Part shown: piece by piece, positions 9,098 through 18,755 of the stretch
Layout: each line of letters begins with the position of its first letter
How positions within the stretch are numbered: position 1 is the first letter of the stretch
DNA from: UBA4781 sp963556045
GTDB lineage: Bacteria > Chloroflexota > Anaerolineae > Anaerolineales > Anaerolineaceae
Length of the DNA: 64,000 nt
Assembly: GCA_963556045.3 (NCBI GenBank)
Contig: CAUVYA020000002.1
Location: 1,550,001 to 1,614,000, forward strand
Direction of reading: 5' to 3'
Program-made: the position numbers and the translations under genes
Notes under the pieces: generated by a model
The model's database searches: none
The model's input: the letters and a program-made list of their open reading frames with translations, nothing else
Told to the model about the DNA's origin: nothing

Positions 9098-9763
9098 TTA
9101 TCCTATATCTTCACCCTGCATCACTCTCGAAAAAATGGGGCACGCATAGTGGAGATTTTGCCGGCAGATCTCTGCCACTGGTAAACAATTATACCCATCT
9201 ATCTTGCGTAGATTCCGTTCAATATGACAAAGAGGAAATCCCATGACACTGGCAAAACATCCTGAAAATTGCGCCACCGGATCAAATATTTTATTTTGAA
9301 TAGCATATGCACCTGCTTTATCAAGCGGATCACCGGAATCAACATAAACAAGAATTTCATCATCACTATATGCTCGCATGTTGACCGAAGAAACACACAG
9401 GTCTTGAAAGATTATGTTCTCCTGGGTAATAAGGCATACTGCCGTAGCAACTTGATGAACCTGTCCTCTCAATGCAAGCAGCATCTCCCTGGCATGCTGT
9501 TTGTTCTCCGGCTTGCCCAGGATACGGTCTTTATACACAACGATCGTATCTGCCGCCAGGATGAGCGCATCTGTATTGTTTGCTGAAGCGATCTTCTTCG
9601 CTTTTTCCAATGCCAGACGTTTCACATGTGTGATCGTTTCTTCATCCTGATGCAATCGCTCATCAATATCTGCCGGAGAAATTTCAAATGGAATTCCCAT
9701 CCAGGCAATCATCTCTTTACGACGGGGGGAAGAGGAAGCCAGAATTATTTTAATTTTCTGCAT
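9098..9763 (-). CDS. maf: Maf family nucleotide pyrophosphatase
   Basis: House-cleaning nucleoside triphosphate pyrophosphatase of the Maf/YhdE family, 221 residues. The N-terminal signature ILASSSPRRKE and the conserved AADTIVVYKDRILGKP segment are present, as is DPLDKAGAYAIQ. The family removes dTTP/UTP or modified nucleotides and has been linked to septum inhibition in Bacillus. It is the first gene of a compact operon with the penicillin-binding protein (four bases downstream) and rsgA. The last about 25 residues extend past the usual end of the fold. Confidence 0.93.
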   Translation of the reverse strand: MQKIKIILASSSPRRKEMIAWMGIPFEISPADIDERLHQDEETITHVKRLALEKAKKIASANNTDALILAADTIVVYKDRILGKPENKQHAREMLLALRGQVHQVATAVCLITQENIIFQDLCVSSVNMRAYSDDEILVYVDSGDPLDKAGAYAIQNKIFDPVAQFSGCFASVMGFPLCHIERNLRKIDGYNCLPVAEICRQNLHYACPIFSRVMQGEDIG

Positions 9764-9832
9764 ATCGCACAGATTTTATCATGATGTACCCGTTATAATA
9801 ACAAGGCGATAAAACATGAATCATAAAAACAC

Positions 9833-10852
9833 ATGAAGATACAAATTTTTGATCACTTTCCTGAAGCGTTAAAAAATGAATGGGATACATTGCTTTCGCA
9901 CAGCGCTATTAATGTACCGTTCCTGCGATATGGATACCTCAAACAGTGGTGGCAAACCCTGGGCGGCGGGGAATGGGATTCGGGCGAAGTATGCATTCAT
10001 GTAGGCTATAAAGATGGAAAACTGGCAGGTATTGCTCCACTCTTCAAGACAACAAAAAAGGGGATGCCTCTCCTTCAGTTCATAGGGAGCATGGAGATAT
10101 CCGACTATCTGGATATTATCGCAACTCCGGAAGATTACCAGGATTTTCTCACAGCTCTGCTGGAATCTCTTGGAAATCAGGAGCCTTCCGTCTGGGAAAA
10201 AGCAATCTTCGACAATATACCAGAAAGCTCTCCTTTTCTCTCGCTGATCCAGAAATGTATCCCTCCCAACACGAACATTCTTTTAGAAAAGACATATTCT
10301 GCTCCGCTGCTCACTCTGCCTGCCACATGGGAAGAATACCTGGCAGCACTTGACAAAAAACAACGCCATGAGATCAGAAGAAAGATACGCCGTGTTGAAC
10401 AGGAAACCGCGGACCAGCGTTTCTACTTCGTGGAAGAGGATCTCGACATCACGCACTATGGCAATATCTTTCTTGATCTGATGAAGGAAGATGAACAGAA
10501 AAGGGCGTTCCTCACTCCAAACATGCAAGACACAATGCTTTCACTGATAAAGTGGGGGCATGATGAAGGAATACTGCGTCTATGTTTCCTTGAGATCAAC
10601 GGGATTCATGCAGCCGGTTATTTTTGTTTCGATGATGGAAAAACGATCTATATCTACAATTCGGGTTTTAGCAATGAGATGCAGTATTTTTCTCCGGGTT
10701 GGGTATTACTGAGTTATTTGATCGAGTGGGCAATTGAAAACTCCCGCGAAAAGATCGACTTTATGCGCGGGAGCGAGTCTTACAAATACAAATTTGGCGG
10801 AGTGGATACAACTCTTTATCAGGGCATCATCGAACGGAAGCCACCGTATTAA
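9833..10852 (+). CDS. BioF2-like / CelD-type GNAT acyltransferase
   Basis: Predicted acyltransferase of the BioF2-like (Acetyltransf_6, FemAB-related) group, 339 residues. The diagnostic stretches are DKKQRHEIRRKIRR near the middle and DFMRGSESYKYKFGG near the C-terminus. Relatives act in exopolysaccharide or cell-surface modification, but the substrate here is unknown. A TATAAT box at 9794-9799 precedes the gene. No good ribosome-binding site is seen before the ATG. The gene ends exactly one base before the convergent M20 peptidase gene. Confidence 0.85.
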   Translation: MKIQIFDHFPEALKNEWDTLLSHSAINVPFLRYGYLKQWWQTLGGGEWDSGEVCIHVGYKDGKLAGIAPLFKTTKKGMPLLQFIGSMEISDYLDIIATPEDYQDFLTALLESLGNQEPSVWEKAIFDNIPESSPFLSLIQKCIPPNTNILLEKTYSAPLLTLPATWEEYLAALDKKQRHEIRRKIRRVEQETADQRFYFVEEDLDITHYGNIFLDLMKEDEQKRAFLTPNMQDTMLSLIKWGHDEGILRLCFLEINGIHAAGYFCFDDGKTIYIYNSGFSNEMQYFSPGWVLLSYLIEWAIENSREKIDFMRGSESYKYKFGGVDTTLYQGIIERKPPY

Positions 10853-12319
10853 TTAGAATTCCGCTTCTCCCCAAACCTTCATCAAACGAGTATAGAATTT
10901 GACCATATCCGCCATGGCGGCAACACTGATGCGCTCATCAATACCATGCATGCGGTTGATGTCTTCGGGGTCGAAGGCAACCGGAGAGAAATGATAAAGC
11001 TGATCGCTGACATCCTGGTAATGACGCGCATCGGTAGCAAACATCAACAGATATGGGGCTACCGGCATATTCCCAAAGACCTGTCGGATAACCAGAGCAA
11101 GCGTATTGTATGCAGGAGTGTCAAGCTGAGATACCCGGCTTGGTCCCCAGGCATCAGCCATATCGATCTCTGCACGAATGCGAGGATCATCCACCACTTT
11201 TTGAATGTGCTGCAGCACAGTTTCCTGAGAATCGCCCGGAAGCAGACGAAAATTAATCTTCGCGCTGGCTTCAGCAGGCAGGATATTATCTTTGATACCA
11301 CCCCGGATAAGTGTTGCTGCATGGGTAGTACGTATAAGGGCATTGGTCTGTACCGTTTTTTCAAGTTCTCTGATGAGGAAAGGTTTGAGCAGCCAGGTAT
11401 TTGCCAGTACCAAACGAGTTTGAAATGGGAAAAGAAAAGCAACCTGTTTCAATGTCTCAATGGCTAACTCAGGGTGAGCAGGGAAAGGATTATCATCCAT
11501 TAAGGCGATCGCACGCGCCAAGATACCGATAGCGGTTTGACGAGGGGGATTGGATGAATGTCCCGGAACTCCTTTTGCAGAGAGGCTGATGGTTACATAT
11601 TCTTTTTCCCCAACGCCGATCAACCCTACCGGCATATCAATACCGGGAACTAATCCACGGCTGATCATACCGCCTTCATCAAGCACAGCCGCAAGGTGGA
11701 TCTTCTTCTTTTGAAGGTATTCAGCGATCTTTTTGGCGCCATCCTTGCCAGATATTTCCTCGTCATGTCCGAGCCCAAAGTAGATATCACGCCGGGGTTG
11801 AAATCCCTGGGAAAGCAATTCTTCAACTGCTTCAAACAAGCCTACGGTGTGATTTTTCATATCGATCGCACCGCGCCCCCACACAAATCCCTGTTTGATT
11901 TCTCCCTTGAATGGATCAGCATGCCATGCTGGAAGCGTTGCTTCATCAACGGGAACCACATCCATGTGACTTGCAAAAAGAACCGGTTTTAGATCACTCT
12001 GGCTTCCTTTCCATCGATACAGCAAACTGTATTTGTTGATAACCTCTTTGTTCAGGTTTTGATGAAGGAGAGGATAGGTCTTTTCAAGCCACTGATGATA
12101 TTCCATGAAAGGCTGGTAATCAGATTCCTGCATAGATTCTTTTGAGATAGTCTTGATCTGAATCGCTTCAGCCAGGTGATCTGCAGCCTTTTGGGGACCC
12201 ACTTTGATCAAATCCACTTCCCCACTCTGGTAGGCAGGTTCGCTCAACTGAAGTGTTTTCAATACCATGATGAGAACGAGAAGAATGAATAATCCAAGAA
12301 CGATCAATGTAATTGGCAT
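10853..12319 (-). CDS. M20 family metallopeptidase (carboxypeptidase PS-like), membrane-anchored
   Basis: Zinc-dependent amidohydrolase/peptidase of 488 residues, resembling yeast carboxypeptidase S and its bacterial M20 relatives. An N-terminal hydrophobic helix (residues about 3-24) predicts a membrane anchor. Metal ligands and catalytic residues are visible: HMDVVPVD, RGAIDMKN, the GHDEEISGKDGA Glu pair, LDEGGM, and a C-terminal ATDARHY that supplies the last His. The dimerisation domain carries VPGHSSNPP. It probably trims peptides or N-acyl amino acids. The ATG is preceded by AAGGA nine bases upstream. Confidence 0.9.
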   Translation of the reverse strand: MPITLIVLGLFILLVLIMVLKTLQLSEPAYQSGEVDLIKVGPQKAADHLAEAIQIKTISKESMQESDYQPFMEYHQWLEKTYPLLHQNLNKEVINKYSLLYRWKGSQSDLKPVLFASHMDVVPVDEATLPAWHADPFKGEIKQGFVWGRGAIDMKNHTVGLFEAVEELLSQGFQPRRDIYFGLGHDEEISGKDGAKKIAEYLQKKKIHLAAVLDEGGMISRGLVPGIDMPVGLIGVGEKEYVTISLSAKGVPGHSSNPPRQTAIGILARAIALMDDNPFPAHPELAIETLKQVAFLFPFQTRLVLANTWLLKPFLIRELEKTVQTNALIRTTHAATLIRGGIKDNILPAEASAKINFRLLPGDSQETVLQHIQKVVDDPRIRAEIDMADAWGPSRVSQLDTPAYNTLALVIRQVFGNMPVAPYLLMFATDARHYQDVSDQLYHFSPVAFDPEDINRMHGIDERISVAAMADMVKFYTRLMKVWGEAEF

Positions 12320-12367
12320 ATCTGTGGTCCTTTTATCCTGTCATCAGGAAGATTATAAGGTGCTTTA

Positions 12368-12399
12368 AATAGAAAAGCCAACCCATAATCAGATCGGCT
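12368..12399 (-). terminator. Probable intrinsic terminator of the 12412-13059 gene
   Basis: On the minus strand AGCCGATC pairs with GGTTGGCT (8 pairs including two G-U) around an 8-base loop and is followed by TTTTCTATTT. It starts 13 bases after the stop of the unknown gene. Confidence 0.6.
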
Positions 12400-12411
12400 C
12401 TTCATTCATCC

Positions 12412-13059
12412 TTATTGTGACATTAACCCGGAAAGCACCTGTAAAACAGTATTGGTAACCAGTTCACTGGATTGAGCGCGATAGGTTCTCTCACCAGTGA
12501 TCGTAGAATTCACAAGAGCTTTCGTGAGTGCTTCAACATCGGAACTGCCGCTTTGTTTGGACTGCATGTAGGATAATCCTGCTCCCAGCAGATCACTGAG
12601 ATCCAATCCCTGGTCGGTACTTTCCGCTGCCTGTGCGGTTGTTCCACCGCCCAGCAATGACCCGAGTAGATCTCCCAATCCTGAAGCATTCGAAGCAGGA
12701 GCTGTGGTTTTTGCTTCCCCACCGCTCATTAATGTCTGCAAAAGCGGAACGATGGTATTAAGATCAACCGATTTGCCGCTGATATCTTTGGATGCCTGCG
12801 TCAATCCTCTGGCATACACCTGAGCAGACCCACTGGATGATTTATTGCGCAGCAGTTGCGCAGCATATTCAAGCTGGTCGGCAGGATCAGCATTTTTCTT
12901 CTCTTTCATGGCGGCAGTTATCACCTCGAAAATTTCCACCATATGATCACCGTGATCATGGTTATAATCATCCGCCTCATTGAGTTCGTTCTGGTTATTT
13001 TTCATTGTTTTAGAAACTTGCTTGAAAATATCAAGAAGATTTACTTGTTCACCACTCAT
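12412..13059 (-). CDS. Unknown protein with His/Asp-rich motif and Gly/Leu-rich middle
   Basis: I do not recognise this 215-residue protein with confidence. Residues about 25-38 hold a His/Asp-rich run (DDYNHDHGDHMVEIF) that could bind metal. The middle is of low complexity, with Gly-Leu-Ser repeats (LGDLLGSLLGGG) reminiscent of DUF937-type proteins. No signal peptide or membrane helix is evident, so it is probably cytoplasmic. It has AAGGTGATTCT before the ATG and its own terminator, so it looks monocistronic. An AT-rich imperfect palindrome lies about 40 bases upstream of the start. Confidence 0.75.
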   Translation of the reverse strand: MSGEQVNLLDIFKQVSKTMKNNQNELNEADDYNHDHGDHMVEIFEVITAAMKEKKNADPADQLEYAAQLLRNKSSSGSAQVYARGLTQASKDISGKSVDLNTIVPLLQTLMSGGEAKTTAPASNASGLGDLLGSLLGGGTTAQAAESTDQGLDLSDLLGAGLSYMQSKQSGSSDVEALTKALVNSTITGERTYRAQSSELVTNTVLQVLSGLMSQ

Positions 13060-13100
13060 AGAATCACCTTATCTTTTTTTACTATTGTACAAGACTTTAT

Positions 13101-13126
13101 TTATCTAAATTATATAATTAAGATAA
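13101..13126. repeat. Imperfect AT-rich 26-base palindrome in a divergent intergenic region
   Basis: TTATCT at 13101-13106 and AGATAA at 13121-13126 flank a palindromic ATTATATAAT core; only the dinucleotides between break the symmetry. It lies between the divergent genes starting at 13059 (minus) and 13272 (plus), where an operator acting on both could sit. Confidence 0.45.
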
Positions 13127-13271
13127 TTTATTGTCATCCCTGACAAATCCCACCCAATAACAGATTCTCGATCGTTTATAAGAATAGATGTTCGTTTTCC
13201 ATATCCGTGTATACAATAGATATCATAAAAAGTTTTATAGTTCAATTAAGTCCCTTTTCAAGGATAAATCT

Positions 13272-15278
13272 ATGGGTCAAAAAATTCATCTTATCTTCAA
13301 GACTCACCTGGATATTGGCTTTACAGATCTTGCTTCATCCGTTATCCAAAAATATTTTACGGAATACATCCCTTCTGCGCTACATGTAGCGCGTGAAATG
13401 CAAAAAACAGACCAGTCTGAAAAATTCATCTGGACAACCGGTTCCTGGCTTATCTATGAATATCTCGAAAAAGCATCACCCACGCAACGCAAGGAAATGG
13501 AAACTGCCATTCTGGCTGGCAATATAACCTGGCATGCACTTCCGTTTACAACTCACACCGAATTGATGGATATGGAACTTTTTCGCTTTGGTTTATCAAT
13601 CTCTCAAGAACTTGATCAACGCTTTGGGAAGCATACCATTGCCGCAAAAATGACAGATGTACCAGGTCATACGCGCGGGATCATCCCCCTCATGGTGGAC
13701 GCAGACATCCAATTCTTACACATTGGAGTAAACCCCGGTTCCCCTATTCCCTGCGTTCCAGCACTATTTCGCTGGCAAGATCCTTCAGGGAAGGAACTCA
13801 TTGTAATGTACGAAAGTGGTTACGGAAACATTTTTACTGTGGATGGCATTGAGGATGCGTTGGCATTTGCACATACCATCGACAACCTGGGTCCGCAATC
13901 AACCAAACAAGTATTTGAAGTTTTTCATGCAATTCAAACATCTTATCCGGATGCACAAATATTTGCTTCAACCCTCAATGACTTTGCATCAAAATTAGAA
14001 CCAATCCGCAATCATCTTCCGATAATTACGCAGGAAATTGGTGATACCTGGATACATGGGATTGGCAGTGATCCTCTCAAGGTCAGCCAGTTCCGCGAGC
14101 TGCTGCGCATGCGCAGTACATGGCTTATCAACGACCCGACGATCTACGACGAAAAATGGTTCAAATCTTTCCAACGGCGCCTGCTTCTTGTGCCCGAACA
14201 TACCTGGGGAATGGACGAGAAAACATTCCTGCGTGACCATGATAACTACGAAGTACATAAATTCAATGCTGCCCGCAATAAAGCCAACTTCAAACAATTC
14301 GAATCTTCCTGGGCTGAGAAGCGCACCTATATTCAATCGGCTGTGGAAGAACTGGGTAATTCGCCGTTTGCAAATTCTGCCCGTAAACATCTCGAGAGCA
14401 TCCGTCCCTCCCTTCCCGATCTCTCCAATTGGATTGCGTTTTCTGATGTAGATCAAGCAATTGAACTAACTTATTTCACCATACGATTTAATCCCTTGAA
14501 CGGCTCCCTGGCTTCGCTTGTCTCTCAAAATACCATGAAAGAATGGTCCGGTGAATATCATCCTATAGGCTTCCTGCGTTATCAGACTTTTTCATCCAAA
14601 GATTACGAACGGTTCTTTCACCAATACATCCTTCCCGCTGAACAAAAGAACAGCTGGAGTCGGGAAGATTTCACAAAACCAGGGATGGAGCAAACCGATC
14701 CTCCCAGCCGATTCTGGCATCCTTCCGTACTTGATCAATACCAAAAATCATCAAATGAAGAAACCAAATTCTTATTTCGCCTTGCTGCTGAACCTCAAAG
14801 CAGTCAAAAATATGGTTGCCCACAGGATTTTTATCTGCAATATACCTTCCATAATAACGCTCCTGTCCTGGATATTACTCTGCAATGGTTTAACAAACCC
14901 GCCTGCCGCCAACCCGAAGCGTTATGGTTCAGCTTCAAACCCCAACTTTCACAGAATGCAGAATGGAGTATTGAAAAACTTGGTGAAAACATTTCTCCTC
15001 TTGATATCGTGGAAAATGGCAATCGTCATTTGCACGCGTCAGGCAAAAATGCTTCATTTATAGATATGGGAGAACAAATCGAAATCATGTCATTAGATTC
15101 GCCACTGGTTGCTCCAGGGCAACCAGCACTGCTCAATTTTACGAATGATCAGCCGGATATCACTGGAGGAATGCACTTCAATCTGATGAATAACGTATGG
15201 GGAACAAATTTTCCCATGTGGTTTGAAGATGATTGCCGCTTCCGCTTTATTATTCGCTTTTCTACTATTGGAATTTAA
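13272..15278 (+). CDS. DUF5054 / GH38-like glycoside hydrolase family protein
   Basis: Large predicted hydrolase, 668 residues from the chosen start. The ATG at 13272 is preceded by AAGGA at a spacing of seven; a frame extending 28 codons upstream has no such site. The N-terminal THLDIGFTD matches the His-x-Asp zinc-binding segment of GH38-type alpha-mannosidases. MTDVPGHTR at about residue 125 sits where GH38 enzymes have the nucleophile in DPFGH. A beta-sandwich-rich C-terminal half follows. No signal peptide is seen, so it is likely intracellular. It faces a convergent block of a PHP hydrolase, an esterase and a sugar symporter, which fits glycan or glycoside breakdown. The substrate is unknown. 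Confidence 0.85.
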   Translation: MGQKIHLIFKTHLDIGFTDLASSVIQKYFTEYIPSALHVAREMQKTDQSEKFIWTTGSWLIYEYLEKASPTQRKEMETAILAGNITWHALPFTTHTELMDMELFRFGLSISQELDQRFGKHTIAAKMTDVPGHTRGIIPLMVDADIQFLHIGVNPGSPIPCVPALFRWQDPSGKELIVMYESGYGNIFTVDGIEDALAFAHTIDNLGPQSTKQVFEVFHAIQTSYPDAQIFASTLNDFASKLEPIRNHLPIITQEIGDTWIHGIGSDPLKVSQFRELLRMRSTWLINDPTIYDEKWFKSFQRRLLLVPEHTWGMDEKTFLRDHDNYEVHKFNAARNKANFKQFESSWAEKRTYIQSAVEELGNSPFANSARKHLESIRPSLPDLSNWIAFSDVDQAIELTYFTIRFNPLNGSLASLVSQNTMKEWSGEYHPIGFLRYQTFSSKDYERFFHQYILPAEQKNSWSREDFTKPGMEQTDPPSRFWHPSVLDQYQKSSNEETKFLFRLAAEPQSSQKYGCPQDFYLQYTFHNNAPVLDITLQWFNKPACRQPEALWFSFKPQLSQNAEWSIEKLGENISPLDIVENGNRHLHASGKNASFIDMGEQIEIMSLDSPLVAPGQPALLNFTNDQPDITGGMHFNLMNNVWGTNFPMWFEDDCRFRFIIRFSTIGI

Positions 15279-15329
15279 AGCATTCGTGAAAAGGATTTTC
15301 TTAATGATTTAAATCCGTTATCTCGCTAT

Positions 15330-16658
15330 TCATGCATCTCTAAAGTAGATGGGGTTGGAGATCAAGACAGGGAGCATCGGCAGCCCTGGAATCAATGAAC
15401 GATAAATCTCGATTCGAGCAAATCCCGGAGACTCCATCATATACAATAAATGACTCTTCCCCGCAGAGGGGGCTTCCAGGATAGACACGTTTCCTTCCGA
15501 TGTGACCATCCGAATAATGTCCCCAGTCAATAAATGATCGGCGTTGATTTGAAGTTCTTTAACCTGAGACCAATCCACTGTATCTCCAAGAATGGCATCT
15601 CCAGCCGTCATTTCCAATGAGGGTCCATCGGGGACAAAACTGATATAGGCATGCCCCTGTCTTAACGCAGCAAGGATATCTGGAGCGCTGGGTGACAGTG
15701 CAAAAACACAGGTAGTAGGTCCTCCTAAAAATATAAAGGGAGTATCTCGATGGTAGTCACTTCCCCCACAGATCGGAATTTTCCTCCCCGCCTCAAGCAT
15801 ACTTTGCCACAAGCCAATCGCTTTCAGGTTCGATTCCCGCATAGGACCATTCCAGATTTCCAGACAATCAAAAGGAAGCGCATTCAAATCAAATTCAAAT
15901 TCATTCCCTTCGGCAAAAGGATGATTGATGATAATGAGCGCTCCCCGTTCTCGGGCTGATTTAAAACGATCATACACTTCTGTGAACGAATTTGCGGCAA
16001 AGGTATTATCGTATGGTTCAGCGACACCTAAAAAATTTGCATGCCCCTGATAATGGGTCCATTCCAAACCGGGTATCAGTGTAAATCCCGGCACTTGAGG
16101 CAAGACATCTGCAGACACATTTTGATTATGGTCGGTGATAGCAATAAAATCCAATCCGTGCCGTTGAGCTCGCACAGCAAGCTCTTCCGCTGTAAAGATG
16201 CCATCTGACGCCAGTGTGTGAGTATGCAGGTCCCCTTTGAAAAGTCTTCGATGTTTTTGTGAAAATGTGATCTCATAGGAGACAGCTACCCCTTCTTGGG
16301 CTACTTTATAAGCTCCCACCAAAATTCGCCATTCACCCGGAACCAAAATACACGGCTTGTACCCGGGGGTAGCATGATTTTCACTGATATTAATTTCGTC
16401 TTTATTTGAGCCGGAGACTCCAACCTGAGTACCATCAGGAGCGATCAAACCCAAATCAATGATATTGATTTCCTCTCGCGCTGCAAAGGATCCATTTTCA
16501 TAGCGAATTTCACTTCTATCATAACGCTCATATTTATATATGAGGTGCATTGATTCGGTGCCAGCCGGCATTGAAAATGGAAGGGTTAAGTAAGTGCCCT
16601 CTTTTTCATGTTCTATAAAAAGAGCTGGTTCAATTTTTTTTTGCGTTTTATTTCTCAT
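15330..16658 (-). CDS. PHP domain metallohydrolase (CehA/McbA-like)
   Basis: Metal-dependent hydrolase of 442 residues. An N-terminal beta-rich domain of about 145 residues precedes the PHP domain, whose motifs are GDLHTHTLASDG, AITDHNQN, IINHPFAEGN and GGSDYHRDTP. These supply the expected His/Asp metal ligands of the PHP fold. CehA/McbA relatives cleave ester or amide bonds; others are phosphoesterases, so the reaction is open. It is the last gene of a run with the esterase and the symporter on the same strand (20-base gap). No strong ribosome-binding site is seen before the ATG. Confidence 0.88.
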   Translation of the reverse strand: MRNKTQKKIEPALFIEHEKEGTYLTLPFSMPAGTESMHLIYKYERYDRSEIRYENGSFAAREEINIIDLGLIAPDGTQVGVSGSNKDEINISENHATPGYKPCILVPGEWRILVGAYKVAQEGVAVSYEITFSQKHRRLFKGDLHTHTLASDGIFTAEELAVRAQRHGLDFIAITDHNQNVSADVLPQVPGFTLIPGLEWTHYQGHANFLGVAEPYDNTFAANSFTEVYDRFKSARERGALIIINHPFAEGNEFEFDLNALPFDCLEIWNGPMRESNLKAIGLWQSMLEAGRKIPICGGSDYHRDTPFIFLGGPTTCVFALSPSAPDILAALRQGHAYISFVPDGPSLEMTAGDAILGDTVDWSQVKELQINADHLLTGDIIRMVTSEGNVSILEAPSAGKSHLLYMMESPGFARIEIYRSLIPGLPMLPVLISNPIYFRDA

Positions 16659-16678
16659 ATTTTTCTATCAAGAATCAG

Positions 16679-17440
16679 CTAGCTTAGAACGTTATTAAGA
16701 AATGTATGGATCTGCGTATTCCAGAAGAACCAATCATGCTTTGCATCTTTTTCCTGATAATCGACCTCAATCCCCAATGAAAGGCAAGCTTTATAGTAAA
16801 GAAGGCTTAGCGGGTATAAATCGTCTTGCCGTCCGCAGGCTATGAAGAGTTTGGGTAATGTTGATGGATGTTCTGCCGCAATTTTCAACCAGACCGCCGG
16901 ATCGTGTTCACTTCCCGCAAGTTTTTCTAAATTCCCAAAAAGATAGGTGAATTCCTCATAACGTGGATCATCAGGATTAATTTTGAAAATATCCAGAGAT
17001 AAGACTCCTGAAAAACTTGCCGCAGCAAAAAAGCGTTCGGGGTAGGAAAACGCTGCCTTGAAAGCGCCATACCCGCCCATCGACACACCTGCGATCATGG
17101 TATCTTCCCGCCGAGGAGCAAGGTTGAAAACATCAGAAAGATACCGGGGCAGTTCTTGCATGAGGTATGAAAAATAGCGCTGCCCATTGGGTTGATCAGT
17201 ATAAAAGCTGCGCCCCGCCGATGGCATTATCACAACAAGTCCAAAGGTATTGGCGATAGTCTCTATGGACGAATAACGTTGCCAAGCACTAGCATCATCA
17301 CTAAGACCATGCAGTAAATACAGGACTTTGCGTTTTCTAATCGGTAAATCTTCCATCTGCCCGGGGTCAGGAACGATAATATTCAAGGGCATATTGACTT
17401 TAACGGTTTCTGATAAATGGTCTATATGAATATGTGCCAT
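16679..17440 (-). CDS. Alpha/beta hydrolase, tributyrin esterase / S-formylglutathione hydrolase-like
   Basis: Serine esterase of the esterase D (EstA) family, 253 residues from the chosen start. The ATG at 17440 has GGAGG eight bases upstream; the open frame extends 22 codons further but into the symporter gene and without a better site. Motifs are the oxyanion region HGLSDDASAWQRY, the nucleophile elbow GVSMGGYGAF, and the C-terminal catalytic His in KHDWFFWN. No signal peptide is present. It lies 16 bases after the GPH symporter gene and probably removes acyl groups from imported sugars or glycosides. S-formylglutathione hydrolase activity is possible but glutathione is unlikely in this group. 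Confidence 0.88.
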   Translation of the reverse strand: MAHIHIDHLSETVKVNMPLNIIVPDPGQMEDLPIRKRKVLYLLHGLSDDASAWQRYSSIETIANTFGLVVIMPSAGRSFYTDQPNGQRYFSYLMQELPRYLSDVFNLAPRREDTMIAGVSMGGYGAFKAAFSYPERFFAAASFSGVLSLDIFKINPDDPRYEEFTYLFGNLEKLAGSEHDPAVWLKIAAEHPSTLPKLFIACGRQDDLYPLSLLYYKACLSLGIEVDYQEKDAKHDWFFWNTQIHTFLNNVLS

Positions 17441-17456
17441 TCTGGTACCTCCATTA

Positions 17457-18755
17457 TTAATTCGCGCTAACGGTTTCTTTGTCGTTCTTTTTTTTATTGA
17501 AATCAATGAAGAACGAGAATATAAAACTGATGATCATTAAGATCAAAGGAAAAACCGTCAACAGGAACCTGGCTGCGTTATCTGGTGCCATACCAGGATT
17601 ATCACCGCTCTCGAAGCCAAAAAGAATAAATACCAGATAGAATGCAAAACTGGTGAATAAACCATTGAGCCGGTTCATGAACCCCAGCGCGTTAGAAATA
17701 ATCCCTTCGCGCCGTACATTGTATTTCATCCTATCCTCATCAATGATTTTCGCGCCAATCAAATCCATGGTAACGATCACACCGGATATACCAAAACCTA
17801 CCAGAGCGCCGCTAATGATGGCTGATGTCAAAGAATTCGCAAAGTACATGGGAATAAAAGCCAGGGCTAAAACAAACAAAGCCGCCCGCCATACGGGAAT
17901 CACCGCATATTTCTTAACCATCTTCGCCCAAATGGATACACATCCAATAGCGACCAACAAAACTGAACCAAATAGAAGTGTTTGCTGACCAGTAGAAATA
18001 CCCAGTGTATATTTAGCGAAAAATGGGACTGCTGCCAGAACAAGGGATACAGCCGCGCTATAAAAAGCATTCGCAAACCCTGCAATCCAAAACTTTTTGT
18101 TTGTGATTAGGTTTTTTAAGCTTTCCCATAACCTGGGTTTTTCTTCGTCGGATTGGATCCCCGCATCCTTACAAGAGAGCGACATGTACATGATGACAAT
18201 TCCCCCTAAAATTCCATAGATGATAGATGTTGTCGAGTACCCGATGGCATTGGTTACAACCGGTGTCAACGCAATGCTGATGATCATCGCAATCAGTTGA
18301 AATGCCTGCCGCAAAGCGTTGGTTTTTGCACGGCTTGCATCGGTGGTGAAAAGCTCCGGAAAGAGGGCTGCATAGTTCGCATTGATGATCGAATCAATGG
18401 TGCCTGTCAGAATATAGAAAACCATACAATACATGAACAATGCATTTCCCGAGGATTGGGCTGGGGGGTTATAAAATGCGATCAAACAAAGCACGAGTAA
18501 TGGTGTGCTGATAACCAACCATGGGCGTCTTCTGCCCCACTTCGAATGCGTGCGATCTGATAAATAACCATAGACCGGGTTATCAATGGCATCGATGAAT
18601 GTGTAAATAAAAAGAATTTGAGCTAACTGAACTGTAGACATACCCAATAGGTCAACATAATAAACTGCCGCATAGGTTTTAAGCATGTTGATTGGAATTG
18701 AAGTACCAAACATCCCAACGGCATAACTGAAAGTTTTAGAACGTTTCTCACTCAT
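17457..18755 (-). CDS. GPH-family sugar:cation symporter (MFS)
   Basis: Inner-membrane transporter of 432 residues, with about 12 hydrophobic helices. The family mark is DNPVYGYLSDRTHSKWGRRRPW between helices 2 and 3 (melibiose carrier/GPH type), with the charged loop equivalent near mid-protein. GPH proteins import glycosides, pentosides or hexuronides with Na+ or H+. It has a GGAGG site before the ATG and heads the operon with the esterase and the PHP hydrolase. The ligand is not predictable, but the neighbours suggest an acylated or phosphorylated glycoside. Confidence 0.9.
   Translation of the reverse strand: MSEKRSKTFSYAVGMFGTSIPINMLKTYAAVYYVDLLGMSTVQLAQILFIYTFIDAIDNPVYGYLSDRTHSKWGRRRPWLVISTPLLVLCLIAFYNPPAQSSGNALFMYCMVFYILTGTIDSIINANYAALFPELFTTDASRAKTNALRQAFQLIAMIISIALTPVVTNAIGYSTTSIIYGILGGIVIMYMSLSCKDAGIQSDEEKPRLWESLKNLITNKKFWIAGFANAFYSAAVSLVLAAVPFFAKYTLGISTGQQTLLFGSVLLVAIGCVSIWAKMVKKYAVIPVWRAALFVLALAFIPMYFANSLTSAIISGALVGFGISGVIVTMDLIGAKIIDEDRMKYNVRREGIISNALGFMNRLNGLFTSFAFYLVFILFGFESGDNPGMAPDNAARFLLTVFPLILMIISFIFSFFIDFNKKKNDKETVSAN

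Noticed and set aside
13101..13126. AT-rich palindrome as an origin or phage site
   Set aside because: A single imperfect repeat without flanking repeats, dnaA or integrase; at most an operator.
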